NCBI GenBank assembly: GCA_900239685.1 | Contig: OENT01000026.1 | Span: forward strand, 1-64,000 | Source: Rotaria macrura | Lineage: Eukaryota; Rotifera; Eurotatoria; Philodinida; Philodinidae | DNA length: 64,000 nucleotides | Reading direction: 5' to 3' | Shown here: positions 25,425 through 39,144 of the stretch, piece by piece | How the letters are laid out: each line of letters opens with the position of its first letter | Position numbering within the stretch: position 1 is the stretch's first letter | The notes under the pieces: generated by a model | Told to the model about the DNA's origin: nothing | What the model saw: the letters and a program-made list of their open reading frames with translations, nothing else | The model's database searches: none | Translations under genes and position numbers: made by a program

Positions 25425-28400
25425 CTAGAAAGAGAAAGGACAACCATAAATGGAGTCAAGTGTAAAATCACGTTTACTGTATGAACTATTATCAGTGATA
25501 GAGTTCGTTTTTTCTTATTTTAATTTTATGAACTAATCGATGTGAGAAATTTCTACAGAGGCCTGTAAAAATCATGAGAATTGTTCAAAGAATATCTGTT
25601 TTTTCAATGATCAACTAGGTTTTATCTGATAGAAATAATAGAATTGATTCAAGTGTATTGTCGGTCAAAATCTGAAAACTTTTCAAGCCAAAAAGCCCCA
25701 AGTGTTGAAATTTATGATTCCTCCATACTGTAACATATGTTTGTGTTGCCTAAAATAGATGTTTATCTTTTGCAAGTGTTGAACCGTCCTTCCGGAAGAC
25801 TAAACCTAGATAAAATACTAATGGACATGAAGTTATTCGACGCTGAATTAGTATGAGACAGTAGTAGAGTTTCGATAGTGTATCAGCTTGCGAAGTAAAT
25901 ATCAACATATAATAGTTGTCATTGATAAAAGAAAATAAAACTTCCTTATTCAGGAACTAATTTATCACAAAGAAATTTCGTAGACGTCATGAGGGAGTCC
26001 AATCTCATAGAAATGTTTCTTGTTTTTCCAGATGTAACTTACGATTCATATCAGCTGATGTTGTTGTATAGGTCTCGGTTCGTTGCGATCTTTTTCGATG
26101 TATATTTTGATTACTATCATATGTATAATATTGAGATGTTGACGAATTATTATTATTTAAATTAATTGAACCATCAAATGAAACATGTTTCGATGATTGA
26201 ATTTTCCTATTCAATTCATTTAACATTTTCTTGTACAAATCTAATTTATATTCAGCATGTGTTTTTAATTTAGAATATAAATTATTTCTTGCTGTTGTTG
26301 AAAAATTAATGTTAACTAGTATTTGTTCATATTTATCGATTAGTCTTTGAATATCTTGAATTTCAATCTAAACAAAGAAAACAATGAAATCATAGGAAAA
26401 CTCGTGTCAATGATGCATTACTTGAAAATTATTATTGTATTCACTAGCTGTCAATTTTTGTTCAATCTGGGTTTCAATGGGTAGAAGACTATCAATAATT
26501 GTTAATAATGTACGTAATTGAGTTTGATATGTATCCATTCTGATTTGAATAAAATAAGTTTAACACATTTACAGTACATTAAAAACAAAACAACAACAAA
26601 AGACAATCTTACTTATCAGTAAGTTTTTCAAGTATTTGATGGCAACTATGTAAGTGTTCATCTACATTCGATGATGACAGAATATTTAAGTTTGACATTC
26701 GATATTCGTTGAGATGTTCTTCTGCTAAATGAATATCGGCACGATAGGAAGCTAGTTTCTATATGAAGATAGGAGAAGGCAAAGATATTTTATTTGCTTC
26801 GATTATGTTGATCAATGAAATACCTGTCGGGAATCTTGTTCAGATTCAATTTCATAACTAATTCGTCGCATCAATTCAATTAAAGAGTTTTCATCTAACC
26901 ACGGATGTTGACGATTGTAAATTGAATCGAGACGGGATAATTCTTCTTCTAAACGTAGTTTTAATTTGATAATTTCTTGTGATATGTATAATAATTGTCG
27001 TGCACGTAATCTATCATCATTTACTTGTTGTCGCATATCATGCCAGTCAGATAAATATGCTAAAAATAATAAGATTAACAATCAAAGGTTAAAATACACT
27101 GCAGGAACTGATAGGCATCTGGTACACATATGATCTACTACTATTATTTTCGTTACAAAATAATACCACTGATCTATTGATGAATATCTGAAAATCATTC
27201 TCCCAATGTCCGCATATATATATATGTGTGTGTGTGTGTGAGCGCAAATAATCAAATATCAATCTACCTGACATACCAATACATATATATATATAAGAGA
27301 TGACTTCTCGAAAGTGTGAAAATGAAATTCTCATGCACATCAAATATAAACAAGAATAAGAAAAGAATAGAAAAGAAAAGAAAAGACTTGAATCAAGATG
27401 AAATCGAAAAGAATGAAAGAGCAAGTTGTCACCTGTACGGATGTTGTCGGCTAAAGAATCAAGTTTCAATGTATCCCTACAGATCAAAAATTAAATCTGC
27501 TTAACATTTGGCTTTTTATCCTGAACATCATTGTTAATATGACCTTCTCTCTTTCGTGATGCAATGAAATAAGAAACTTACACGATTGTTGTCGAGTTAT
27601 AATGTTGAATATGACGTCGAATAGCGTGCGTAATAAGATGCGTACAAGTATGAGTGGAAAAAAGAAATAGTTTTTCTTCCCTTTTTTCTCCTTCCGACCC
27701 TTTCTTTCGTTTTAGCTCCGTTAGAAAGCAAAGGGATATGATGATGTTTTTGCTATGTTTCTCTTTTCTTTTCATTGAAGGACACATTACTTATTACAAC
27801 GAACGAGTAATACTAAAGGAAAAAGAAGAGAAGGAAAAAGCATGGGATGACAAGAACGCAAGAAAGAACATGGTTTTTCTAAATATGTATACATACAAAT
27901 GAATGAACAATATTGCACAATCTAACTGTTGATGAGAAAAACAGTTATGTTCATTAGATCACACAAAATGTTGACCGATTAGCATCGTTCTCTAGTCGTA
28001 AGTAACAAGTAACAAAATGTTTATCGTCTCAAGACAAGTGATAATGGTATCGACATCGTGCCGATTTTATGATCATCACCTTTCAAGCACATTGGAATAT
28101 GTGTGTTGCTTACTGTCTCTATTATAAGTATAGATGTGTATATATACACATATATGTAAGTATTCTATTGTACTCGAGCACATACATATTCTTAATTTAA
28201 TTGATCGAAGTGTACAACTCAACTTTTTCTTTTCGTTTTTATTTTCTTAATTGTCTCTTGTCAAGTGGAGACAGACTTGAATATTGTCTATGTGTAATAG
28301 GAGCTGCTGCTGTTAGTAATTGTACTAGTAGTAGTCTATTTATAATAGACGAATAAAAGAGAAGAAATTGAAAAACAATGAACGTAAGTAGACGTTAAAT

Positions 28401-31400
28401 AAACACACGCGTTTATACATATATATATATATATATATATATATTGCAGAGTGTATGAATATGAGAAAAGAAAAAAGGTGACGTCCCTTCTAACGATAAT
28501 GGGACATGACGGATAATTTATGTCTTATATGTTCGTATGGGAAAGTGTAATGAATGGCGTATGGACATCTTGGACAATGTCAAAACATGGAAACTCCCAT
28601 TTATTGTGATATCAATCGTAGAAAAGAATATCTGTTATCTTATATTCCGGATGTTCACATTTCATTAGAAAGATATTTGTTTTTTTTCTTTTCATGATGA
28701 AATGAACTTTTCTTTTTAATTTTTTTCTTTGTCAATGATTTCCGTCGGTGATTGATCTAGAATCATTTCATCTTGAAAGACAACGCAAGGGCGTGGCTGA
28801 TATTCAATAATTTGGTCTAATCATCGTCTATCTTATATTGTTCATCAATTAAGTTTCTTACTTTGTAATTGTTCAATAGCTTTTGAACTATTGAGACGTG
28901 AATTCTTTGATCGATGAAGATTTTTTGAAATTTGTTGCAAACACTGAATATTCGTTTCACATGTTCTTAATACTTCATCCTAAATATTAGCAAAAAAATA
29001 ATTAGAAAAAAAGCAAATATATAAATACACATGATTAATGATCAATAATTTACATATTTTCTTAGATTGCGATCATTTAATGCAAATGGTTGTTGACGTT
29101 TTTTCTTTTCTAAACTTTGTCGTGCTTTATATAACTGCCGTTCAGTTTCGTTTAGTACGTAATTGAAATCGTCTAAATCGGAATCCGAATCTATTACTTG
29201 TTTGGCTCCAATAATATTAGGAACACCTCCTGTCAATGATGACGATGAACCACTGTTGTTCTAAAAAAGAGAAGATCATCGTCAATAATTGCATCATTTG
29301 TATGCATAAATACACATTTATATGTTGAAGCTTATCGATGATACATATAATGTACATTCTAATTATCTATTGTCTTACAAAACATAGAGGGATCATGAAT
29401 AAATGACACGATAGTGAATCAATTTCCAAAGAAGGATTTATATGTGTATGTCAAGAAAAGTTGCGGTCTCCAAAAATATGCAGACACTCAATTAAACTTC
29501 CTCCTATTGAATGCGTTCAATATTCTTGTTTTAGAAGGCTGATCAATGAAGAGTATAGATCAAAATGTTTTGAATCTAATGGACCATAGACAATAGATGC
29601 AGATAGCTAATTGAACATTTTCTTTTTTCTTCACTTACAGATATCTACCTGATTAGTTTTTCTCCTTGTATTGTCTTTTATGTTTTCAAAAGTCAGATAA
29701 ACAAGTTTGATAATCCAATGATCAATGTTAACAAACCACATAAGTAGACAGAAGAAAGACAACGAATCCACCGAGTAAGAAAAAAATACGGCTGAGCAGA
29801 AAAAAAGACCAGTGAAAGAAGACGAAGAAGGAAAAAGAGAAAAAAAGCATCTCTCATTTTTTTTGCCATTCTATTCTTTTTCTACACCCTTTTTTTTCTA
29901 ATTGCCATAGTGTTGATGACGGCACGAGCGAGTATTGAGGTTTTTTTTCGTATACGCACATCGTTAGTAACAAATAGAATGTGAAAGAAAAACACACACA
30001 CACACACACTAGAGAACGTTCAATTTCAGAACGATGCGTGCATGCTTTTCCCTTACAGATAGTAGAAATTGTACGATATTAATCTACTTTCAATGGTTTA
30101 TATCTATCTAATGGAAAGAAAGAAAAATGTGTCTGGCTCTTGTATAGGATACAAATGATGAGCAATAAAGGAACAAAAGTGAACGTTTGACCTCTGGTCA
30201 ATGATCATCGATTCTTCTATTGAAATAAACAGACATAGATATGAATAAATCGAATAATGTCTATGTCCTTGAAATGATATCAGAAGAAATAGTCATTTTA
30301 CGTTTCATTACCACTTGTCATTGGAAGAAGTGCGTGAGTAAGACGGCTTCTTATTGTCTTTTACTTTGATGTTAAAAAAACAGTAATCAAATTTTAAACT
30401 GTCCTCTCACACATATACGTGATTCTTAAGTAGCAATATCTTTGTTAGCGTGGTCGGTCATATAAAATAATTGTCTTGAGTGTTTCAAATCTTGTTGAAA
30501 CGTGATGCGCGAATTTTCGGGTGTTTTTCGTGTCTCAGCATATTTATCTTGTTTTTCTTTCCGGATACTTAAATTTGTCAATGATCATACATATGAATGT
30601 CAGCATACTGCTGAAGTCAACTGTTCGTTTTTGATGTAAATGAAAGTAAAAACTTAATAAACTATTATAAAAAGTGAGAAATCAACCTTGGGACATGTTG
30701 CCATCAAGGTATTCATCCTTGACTGAATTGTTATTGGGAAATGAAATGAGTAGAAAAGAAATTACAACTTGTATCAAAAACGACGGTCTATTATATCAAC
30801 GATGAATGATTGAGATTTTGTTTCTAATGATCAATTCATATGTCTAAGACATTCTTTAAGAGAAAGAACATATTGGAAGAAAGATAAGTTATGCCTTATT
30901 TCTTTTCAAGATAATATTTCATATGGAAAAGGTCTATATACTATTAGCTTTTTTCTAACTAAGACACCATTGTTCAGTGATTTGTTTACATAGTCATTAC
31001 CATTTGATAAATGCTATCGTAAATATCTCTGGGAGTTCGACGAATAGATCATTCTAAAATGTGGATCATATCTAATTCGTAATTGAATGGGTTTATTTAT
31101 CTATGAAATAGTAAGCATTCTAAATTAATTGACTCACGTCTCTGAATTGTAATAATGAAGTTTACTTCGTATCGACTAACAATATGAATGAATTCTTGTT
31201 TTTGGTTTCTGTGCATAAGAACATGTTTTTACTTAAAATAAAACGTTAACAGGTTTCTAACTGCGTAATAGACTTGAGTGAACGAGGCAAAAAGAAATGA
31301 AGAGTATGAAAATATATTTTCTTTGGAATGGTTGTTTTTCAAGGTTTACTTAATCTTTTCTATCAAGTTTAGTAACGTATGTCATTCATTTTTGTTTTCT

Positions 31401-34182
31401 CTTATTTTGTCATACTAGTTCATTACATGAAAAGAAAAACAAAACTTTCTATTTACCCACAACATAAGTTTGAATTTTTCATTCAAGTGATTTTCATCAT
31501 CTGACGATGAATTGTACGGTTGATCCATTTCTAAAAATTGGTCCTCCCATTTTAGTGTTGTTTCAATTGAATCCATGTCGTTAGAATTTAATTGATAGAA
31601 AAGTGGATTCTAACAAAAGAAAAAGAAAATAAAAGTAGAAAAGCAAAAGTGTTTCAAATCTGATTTTTTCATTTACTTGATAACCGTCCCAACAAGGTTC
31701 GGAACCTTCAATTTTTTCATTTATAATTGTATTAAGTGAGTCGAATTCTAAAAGAGTGGAAGAAAAAGAGACAAATCATCGTCAATTATATTACGTAAAG
31801 CAATTTATAACAAAAAGAAAAAGGAAAAAAGCGGTTCTAACCATCTGAAGCTGCCGCCGATGGTAAAATCGAAGTGTCATTCTTCATTTGAGACACTTCA
31901 CCTATTCAAAAGAGAAAAAGGGATAAATAAATGATGTAACCAACAATGGTCGATTTCTCTTGGGTTGTAAATACTGAAAATATTCTCGTTGTACTGTTCG
32001 AAAACGTTCGTATACAGTTGAAACGAACTTATTTTAAGACAGAAGAAATATTAACATTTTCACTGTTTTCTCACCGCTCTCATCGACATGTGCTATTTGT
32101 TGATCTTCCGTTTCAGATGGTGCTGTTGTTGTTTCTAATTCGACATCCGATGAATATCCTGTAGTAGTTGTAGTAGTAGTTGTTGTTGTTGTTGTTGTTT
32201 TATATCGATTATAAAAATGAGATTCTGAATGTTGATAATGATGAACGGGTGATGCGGAATTAAAATCTGATGATAATATATCAACATCATTTTCTGATTG
32301 TTCGGGATCAGTATATTCTGCACTTGCATCATAGGAATTCGATGTTGGGTTAAGTAGTAATTTCTTTTGTTTCACATTCGAATTATCGGATGACAATGTT
32401 TGATGTTGAGGTGAACATTTCATACGTTTACATTTTGAATATTTTTTACTATACATTAGTAACGAGGGTGGCTTCGTTTGTTGTTTTTTAGTTTCTTCAA
32501 TGCTCAAGTCAATATCAGGATTTGAACATGTATCATATGCTGATGTGATTGAATATCTCCACCATGTTGGTAAACGATGATCGTGTTCGAATGATGGTAA
32601 TGAATGTGTCAAAGATAGAAACATAGTTTTATTTTGTAGTGAGCGGCCAACAGAATAATCGCTTTGACTTTTTTTTATATGAGAATTCGATTGAAGATTT
32701 TTATCTATATGATTATTTTCATCTTCGCTTTCATATCCAATATCTAATTTTGATGATGTTTTCTTTTGTTTTTTCGTTATTATTTGTTCATCAAGGTCAT
32801 TTATATTTGTTAATGAATAATAAAATGTTGTCGGAGAACTTATGGGTAAAACATTTAATGACATACGTCGTTTTGATGTTGCCATTTTTCGTTTCAAGTA
32901 AAAGGAGTTTAATTGTAAATTTTTGATTCGATTTTCAATTAACGGAGATCGTTGACGTTTACGATTAGGTTTCGAAAAATTTAAACTATCTATACTACTG
33001 TTCGTTGGTGTTAGAGGAATTTTTTCGTATTCACTTGAATTAAACGGTATAATATCGTCTTCTTCTTCTTCGTTGTCGTTGTCGTCGTCTTCTTGTGTTG
33101 CTTCAGTTTCTTCTTTGTCTTCGTTGAATAAAACGAGTGAAGTTGTATTCTAAAACAAAATGAGAAGTAAAATAAAATAAAATATGAGTCCAATTAATCA
33201 GTCAACTTGAATCAGTATCATCGGGTTTTTTTTCTTTGTTACTTTGATCTTTAAAATAATCTTCCTTCAATTTCCGAATAAAATTAACGATTGCCTGACT
33301 CGAGGTCACTTAACTTCTTTTTTACCTGTGTAATAATGTATCCCACTGATGTTCTTATTACTACCGACTGTCTTTCTCTCTAAGGGCAAACCATGTTCAA
33401 TTAAGCAAAAGCGAATATGAAGAGAGGAAAACGGGGGAAATTTGAGATTATGAGTACAGATTATGTAATCTATGTCTCTATTTCTATTGCGCTTTTCCTT
33501 TCCGTTTGACAGGCTGTATCAGCCTTCATGCCTTTGCGTTATCATTACTCACTCACTCATTCATTCACATGCTCATTGACGAACAAGCTATAGCACCCAT
33601 GCATAAATCCGTTGACTAGTACTGTATTGTGACCAAACATCAGAAAAAGAAGAGGATACAAGACTGTAATGTGTGAATTCGAGGAAGAGAGAAAAAGACC
33701 AAGCATCATAAATAACACTAATCACAGAGAACGTACTTGAATGGAACCAACTTCACAGTCAAAAAAGAAATAATATGTTCTCTCTATCTGTCAATTATTC
33801 GACAAATTCATCTATCTCAGTCTTTTAGTTGATATAAATCATAGTCAGTGACCGTGGCACTCTATTTAGTAGTATAGTACAATAGAATAGAAGACGAGAA
33901 TGATTCAAATTACTTTTCGCTTTCCTCTCCCCCTCGCTCGCTCCGTCTATGAATTCAACTCTCCTTCTCTGTATGTATCCAGTTCCTGTCTCTGTCTGCA
34001 TTGCATCTTTGACGCGACTTCAATTTTCTTTTTTTTCTCTCTCTTCATCACACCAATTCTTTTGTTATTCTTCGACAGACAGATTCTAACATACACATCT
34101 ATAACTAACAGAAGATTAAAAACAAAACAAAACGAATGAAGTCTTGTAGTGATGACACACGTATAAGCGGATCAACACACAA

Positions 34183-34213
<31 letters not shown>

Positions 34214-37200
34214 CACATATACATGCGAGAAAGAAAGTCGAGAAGGCCAGATGACTGATTGTGTATCGATGTTCAAGCTTATTATTTTTGCTCTGTTTAT
34301 CTTAGTAAACTAACGAAATTATTTCTACACAGAGGAGATCCTAAAGGATACAGTGAACTAAATGTCCCCTAACCTGCTGTAGATTCAGGCATTGTATCTA
34401 CGATAGTTCATGTCAACGTTAGACGAACTAATGGCAACCATATGCTACCAGACAAGTCACAAGCTGATACGAATGACTATGCGTCAAAGTGATCGAATAC
34501 GTTTACTTCTCTGTTTTTTTTATGTACCGGTCAACCATTTATCATAGGCGACAGATCGGTTTTTTAAACAAAAAAGAAGAAGAAAGAAAAAGTGAATATT
34601 GGCCATGTCAGTTACTTACGAATCATTATTTAGACAAAGACAAGGAACAGAAAGTTCATCATCTATTATTAGTAACTTGTTCGGTCGTACTCTTTAGTAA
34701 TAATCAATAATTTACATGAACAGGGACAATTTTGCCTGCATCCACACTATTTCTCATTTCGTTTGAAGTATGTCATCCAACATACGTTCAAATGTATGTT
34801 AGGTTTCAATTCTCTCTCTATATATATATAAATATACATTATTTTTTCAGCCTGCCTTTTTTTTCGGCAAAAAATACATAAAAAATAAACAATGAATGAA
34901 AAAAAGACTTACTACATTCGCTTAGGATAGGATTGAACTAAACATGCAATCATTAAAAACCGACAATCATCATAAATAAAAAATGCTTTGTCTCTTTTTT
35001 TTCTCTATGTCTCTTGCTCTAGCAACTATCGGTCGAAATTGTTAGACAATGACCAGAAAAAAAAGAAGAAAGACCGACTGATTAAGAGAAACGAGAAGAG
35101 AGAAAAAAATGAACGTTTGCATTTGCTCTCTTAGCTCCTCAAGTATGACAATGCGTACATGAGCTGTACCTTGTCAATGAATAGAAAAAGAAAATTAAAC
35201 ATCTACTTGTACACACACATACATATATGTATATATATATATATAGGTCAATCTACTAATAATACAAAGTCTTCTCTATATAAACACGATCAGGTAATTA
35301 ACAGGATGACAATTATTTGCAAGAAGCAGACTTGTTACATAAAAAGACGCAATAATAGTGTTAGATGACACTAACGCTTCATACGTAAGTAGACAAGCAG
35401 AGTATATATAAATATAAATATATATATTTGTATAAAATGAAAAATAACTCTCTCAAATATGTACAGTTTCTTTTCTTCTATATTAGACTTAATTCATATT
35501 TCAATCAGTAATCAATAATGTATTAACATTTTTTGAAGGTAAAATATATTCAATTTATAATGAAACAGAGTATTTGAAGCCAGATGAATCAATGAAACGC
35601 AAACAAAAAGACTTACTCGTAAAATCTTCAATCGTTCTTCAAGTTTACATTGAATTTCTACAGAATTAATCCATGTTTGATGCCATCGACTTTCTAGATC
35701 ACTGGCTAAATCAAATGGTACTTGTTCTGCTTGTTGCTCATAATCACTTTTCAAACGTTCACAAATTTCAATGATTGATGAAACACGACCANGTGTTAGA
35801 TGACACTAACGCTTCATACGTAAGTAGACAAGCAGAGTATATATAAATATAAATATATATATTTGTATAAAATGAAAAATAACTCTCTCAAATATGTACA
35901 GTTTCTTTTCTTCTATATTAGACTTAATTCATATTTCAATCAGTAATCAATAATGTATTAACATTTTTTGAAGGTAAATGGGATGTATCTTAAAGGACGT
36001 CATATTTAGATAGATACTTGTTATCAATTAAATATGATTAATTGAAAATGAGTTCATGCGTGCTAAGAAAAGTTTCTTTTCAATGTATAATTATTTTTTT
36101 ATGAAAAAAAAGAGAGAATTTCCGTGTTACTGCTTTCATGTAACATAGACATCTCACAAACAGCAATCAAAATTAATGATGATAGATGATCTCTCATATG
36201 AAGAAAAATTAATTGATTCAATAAAATTCTTTTCTCTCAATTAATTGAATCCCATGTAATGTAAATCATAAATATTCGATTAGTAAAACAAAACAAATCG
36301 TATTCGAGAAGATAAACACTATCAAAAATAATCATATAGATATACTCTAGCGTATTTTTCTTTTCAAACTTATCTCAATTTCGGTTCACTAGATTAAATT
36401 TATTTTCTTTCGAATCTCGAACAATATATTGCAGTTTACTATGATCTTAAACCGAATTCGATTTACTTGTACGAACTAATATATTTTCTATACACGAGTT
36501 TGTTTATTCAACAAAGAAATAGTACTGATGACGAAGAAAGAATAGGAGAGAGAGAGAGAACTTTATTTGCTTTTTCTTTCTTTCTCAAGTATTTTATTTT
36601 ATCGTACGCTAGGGAATCGGCCAGGTGCCGTACTGTTAATTTCGAATGGTTCTTTATGTTTCAGTGAGACTGCTATTTGACAAGAAACAAATGGTATTCA
36701 TCCAATTTCTTTTGAATACATATTGCGTTCATCAATAGATGTTGTTGAGATGCGAAAAAAACTTCAAAAGGCTTTGTCTTAATGATCATTGATTTTATTA
36801 AATATTTCCCTGTGTAGGTGAAATTTAATGAAAAATTCTCTTTTATGAGTATAAAAACACTTCAAAAATATGATAAATACTTCGTAATCCAAAAGAATAT
36901 CAGGAACATGTTTTTAATAATAGTCGTATAGTGATTTTGTATATTATTCATGTCGCTAATAATTAAGTTTGAATATCAATCTCGAAACAACTTTGAGTAA
37001 CCCTCCCCCCCCCCTCCCCCGCTGCCATCCCCAATAATATAAACTCTGGGGGGCTTCTAAACTGTTCACCATCCACAAATTTCCGATGAGGTCTCTATCA
37101 TGCTCTAAAATTTTTCAATGTTTCTAGATGTGAAAAAAAGCAAGTGATGATAAGGCCAATTTTCGTCCATGATATTTTTCAAACAGACTTACATTCAGTA

Positions 37201-39144
37201 AGCGTAAAATTCTGAGTAGAATGATATACTTTTTCTTCGAAAAATAAGTTTTGTTTTTTTGTAATTCCATCGAATTATATATCACTAGACACAGAATTTG
37301 ACGGTGATTGAGAATATGTAAATTGTTTGGAAAAATATCGTGAACAAAAAGATAGCCTTATCGTCACGTGTGTCCTTTCAAAGAATGTCAGGGATTTTAT
37401 GAGGAGTTTTCGAAGCAACTTTACAGGAGATTTTCGAAATTTCGACACTGGAAAATAAGAAAATTAAATAAAATCTTTAATTTAAGATCCTGAATTTCAA
37501 CCGTTTTACAATTCATATATAACAATGAAAAATTTTGTGAACGGTTTATCTTATATTTGAATCTTGAACGAATAATATTCAACATTAGATCTATGAGCAC
37601 TTTGATTACTCTAATACTTCAAAAGTCGATTAAAAATATTCTTAGATATCAATGATTTGACAGTCTTTCACAGTTCCTCATGAAGAACTAATATGAACAG
37701 AAAAAATATCATACAGCGAGCAAGAAAAGACCAATGTATCTAGATAGTAAGTTTCTTTGTTTTTTTTGTACCCTGTAAATCGCTCGAATGAGATACGATA
37801 CATACAAGCTCGTAGATATTTCTCAGTTGACAATCTTTTAATAATCGAGCTATAAACGATTGTCTCTTATCGAGTGAAATACTTTGGTGGGTAGAACCAA
37901 ACGAATAGGCTTGGTATTTAAATGTATACTTTTTGTTTTCAAGAAAACGTATGTCTTTGAAGAATAAAATCGAATATATTCAATTTATAATGAAACAGAG
38001 TATTTGAAGCCAGATGAATCAATGAAACGCAAACAAAAAGACTTACTCGTAAAATCTTCAATCGTTCTTCAAGTTTACATTGAATTTCTACAGAATTAAT
38101 CCATGTTTGATGCCATCGACTTTCTAGATCACTGGCTAAATCAAATGGTACTTGTTCTGCTTGTTGCTCATAATCACTTTTCAAACGTTCACAAATTTCA
38201 ATGATTGATGAAACACGACCATTTCGTGACTTGATTTCATCTTCTAACATCTAAATGAAGAAAAAGAAAATGAATTCAATTTTCTTTTGTAACATTGACC
38301 TATTTGAGATGAATGAAAAGAATAGTTTTAACATCTATCGGAAATGTCTTACCGTATGCTGACGAAGTTTTAATTGCAAATCTTCTAATGAAATGTCGTC
38401 ACATCGATTTGATTCAAATGTCCATAATTGTTCTTCTGTTTGACTAAGCCATTCTTCAAATAGCACTAATTCATTATGTAAATCTGAAAATATAATTACA
38501 TAAAGTTCTGTATTTTATTTGAGCAAGTGATGATAATAAAACCTTGCAATATTCGATCAAAATTTTCATCTAAATAATCAATAAAACACGATTCAAGTAG
38601 ACTCCATTGCCGATTAATTCGCATCCATTTATCATGAATATTTGATGCTAAATCCGGAAAACGTTCATTTAATTTATCAGAATATTGACGAAAAATACGT
38701 AAACGTGCAAGACCCTGTTCATATAATTCTTCATAATATCTCTAAACATAAGAGAGCATTACTTTTTTTCTTCATACATTGTTATTTATCCGTCTTACTT
38801 GTCGAAGATAACGTGTCAGAGCATTGGATGGAACTTTGGTTAGTGTTTCATAAATTTTCTCACACCAATGCGATAATTCAGCATATTGTTTTTCAAATTC
38901 ATTGTAAGATACATGATGAACGGAAAGATCATTTAAAGATGTGAATGGCTCACTAAGAGAACCCTAAAAGAAAAAATGTTTTCCGTTAGTGTTTTATTTT
39001 TTTATAAAATTTTTTTGTTCGAATATGTTGAATCGTACTTTGCAACGACAAATAAGTTCTTCGGACATAAGATAATTATAATCATCAACTAATGTTCCGT
39101 TCCAAAATTCTTGTCGTTTATTATTTTCTTTATCTTTTAGTGTT
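24700..39144 (-). CDS. Nesprin-like spectrin-repeat protein with KASH-like tail (5' incomplete)
   Basis: Sixteen exons on the minus strand join with matching phases: 39039-39144, 38799-38963, 38543-38741, 38353-38483, 38047-38250, 32075-33149, 31842-31901, 31677-31747, 31457-31609, 29054-29260, 28862-28979, 26824-27059, 26613-26758, 26422-26539, 26043-26367 and 24700-25424. They encode about 1345 residues. The first five exons give helical spectrin-type repeats with their usual tryptophans (LSHWCEKIY, KWMRINRQW, FEEWLSQTEEQLW, RWHQTWINS). The 1075-bp exon is disordered, with acidic runs, basic clusters and 13 threonines. Further helical segments follow, then a Ser/Asn/Asp-rich linker, a membrane segment (LLLGLFLLFILFLIYFF) and a short tail ending GLPTI. 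This layout fits nesprins, which link cytoskeleton to SUN proteins in the outer nuclear membrane. The tail has a cysteine 25 residues from the end (nesprins have one near -23) but lacks the final PPPX. The first exon needs two bases from an upstream exon that I could not identify. Confidence 0.72.
27060..28861 (-). other. 1.8-kb intron of the nesprin-like gene
   Basis: Intron between phase-matched exons (donor GTAAGA at the 28862 side, acceptor TTTTTAG at the 27059 side). It contains TA/TG dinucleotide runs at about 27210-27240 and (AT)n at about 28418-28443. The ORFs at 27089-27902 lie here and have no domain. Confidence 0.6.
29261..31456 (-). other. 2.2-kb intron of the nesprin-like gene
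   Basis: Between exons 31457-31609 and 29054-29260, both joined in phase 0. It contains an (AC)n run at about 29994-30008. I see no further exon in it. Confidence 0.55.
35358..35543. repeat. 186-bp block, copy 1
   Basis: I see no difference between this block and 35793-35978. It is followed directly by the 249-bp block 35543-35791, which recurs at 37973-38221. See the finding on haplotype paths. Confidence 0.9.
35617..35791 (-). pseudogene. Truncated second copy of a spectrin-repeat exon
   Basis: This repeats 38047-38221, including the GTAAGT donor, but the 5' part of the exon is cut off at the N at 35792. It is most likely an assembly or haplotype duplicate rather than a real tandem exon, because the flanking intron sequence is also identical by eye. 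Confidence 0.75.
35793..35978. repeat. 186-bp block, copy 2
   Basis: Second copy of 35358-35543, starting immediately after the single N at 35792. It continues into about 2 kb of sequence (35979-37972) that the first path lacks. Confidence 0.9.
37006..37020. repeat. Poly-C tract
   Basis: A C-rich run interrupted by single T bases, unusual in this AT-rich region. It could form a G-quadruplex on the other strand. Confidence 0.7.
37145..37366. mobile_element. Foldback repeat within the 2-kb indel
   Basis: The arm 37145-37229 matches the reverse complement of about 37279-37366. Shared blocks are GATAAGG, TGATATTTTT/CGATATTTTT, CAAACA, TTACAT, AAATTCTG and TGATATA. The spacer is about 50 bases. 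There is no ORF. It resembles a degenerate MITE and sits inside the segment that is absent from the alternative path. Confidence 0.6.

Larger units (their letters stand above)
33150..38046 (-). other. 4.9-kb intron carrying assembly duplication and repeats
   Basis: The donor at 38041-38046 (GTAAGT) and the acceptor at 33150-33151 are both phase 0. The interval contains (AT)n at about 34182-34206 and 35226-35245, the duplicated blocks around the N at 35792, a poly-C tract at about 37006-37020 and a foldback repeat at 37145-37366. Real intron length depends on which haplotype path is true. Confidence 0.6.

Noticed and set aside
32639..32926. Plus-strand ORF over the large disordered exon
   Set aside because: Antisense shadow; the minus-strand frame is open, much longer and phase-linked to neighbouring exons.
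35512..35754. Second spectrin-repeat exon as genuine exon duplication
   Set aside because: Exon and intron flanks match 37973-38221 without visible differences and the copy ends at an N, so haplotype duplication in the assembly is simpler.
36990..37040. Telomere-like G/C-rich repeat
   Set aside because: It is an irregular poly-C run with single T interruptions, not a regular hexamer array.
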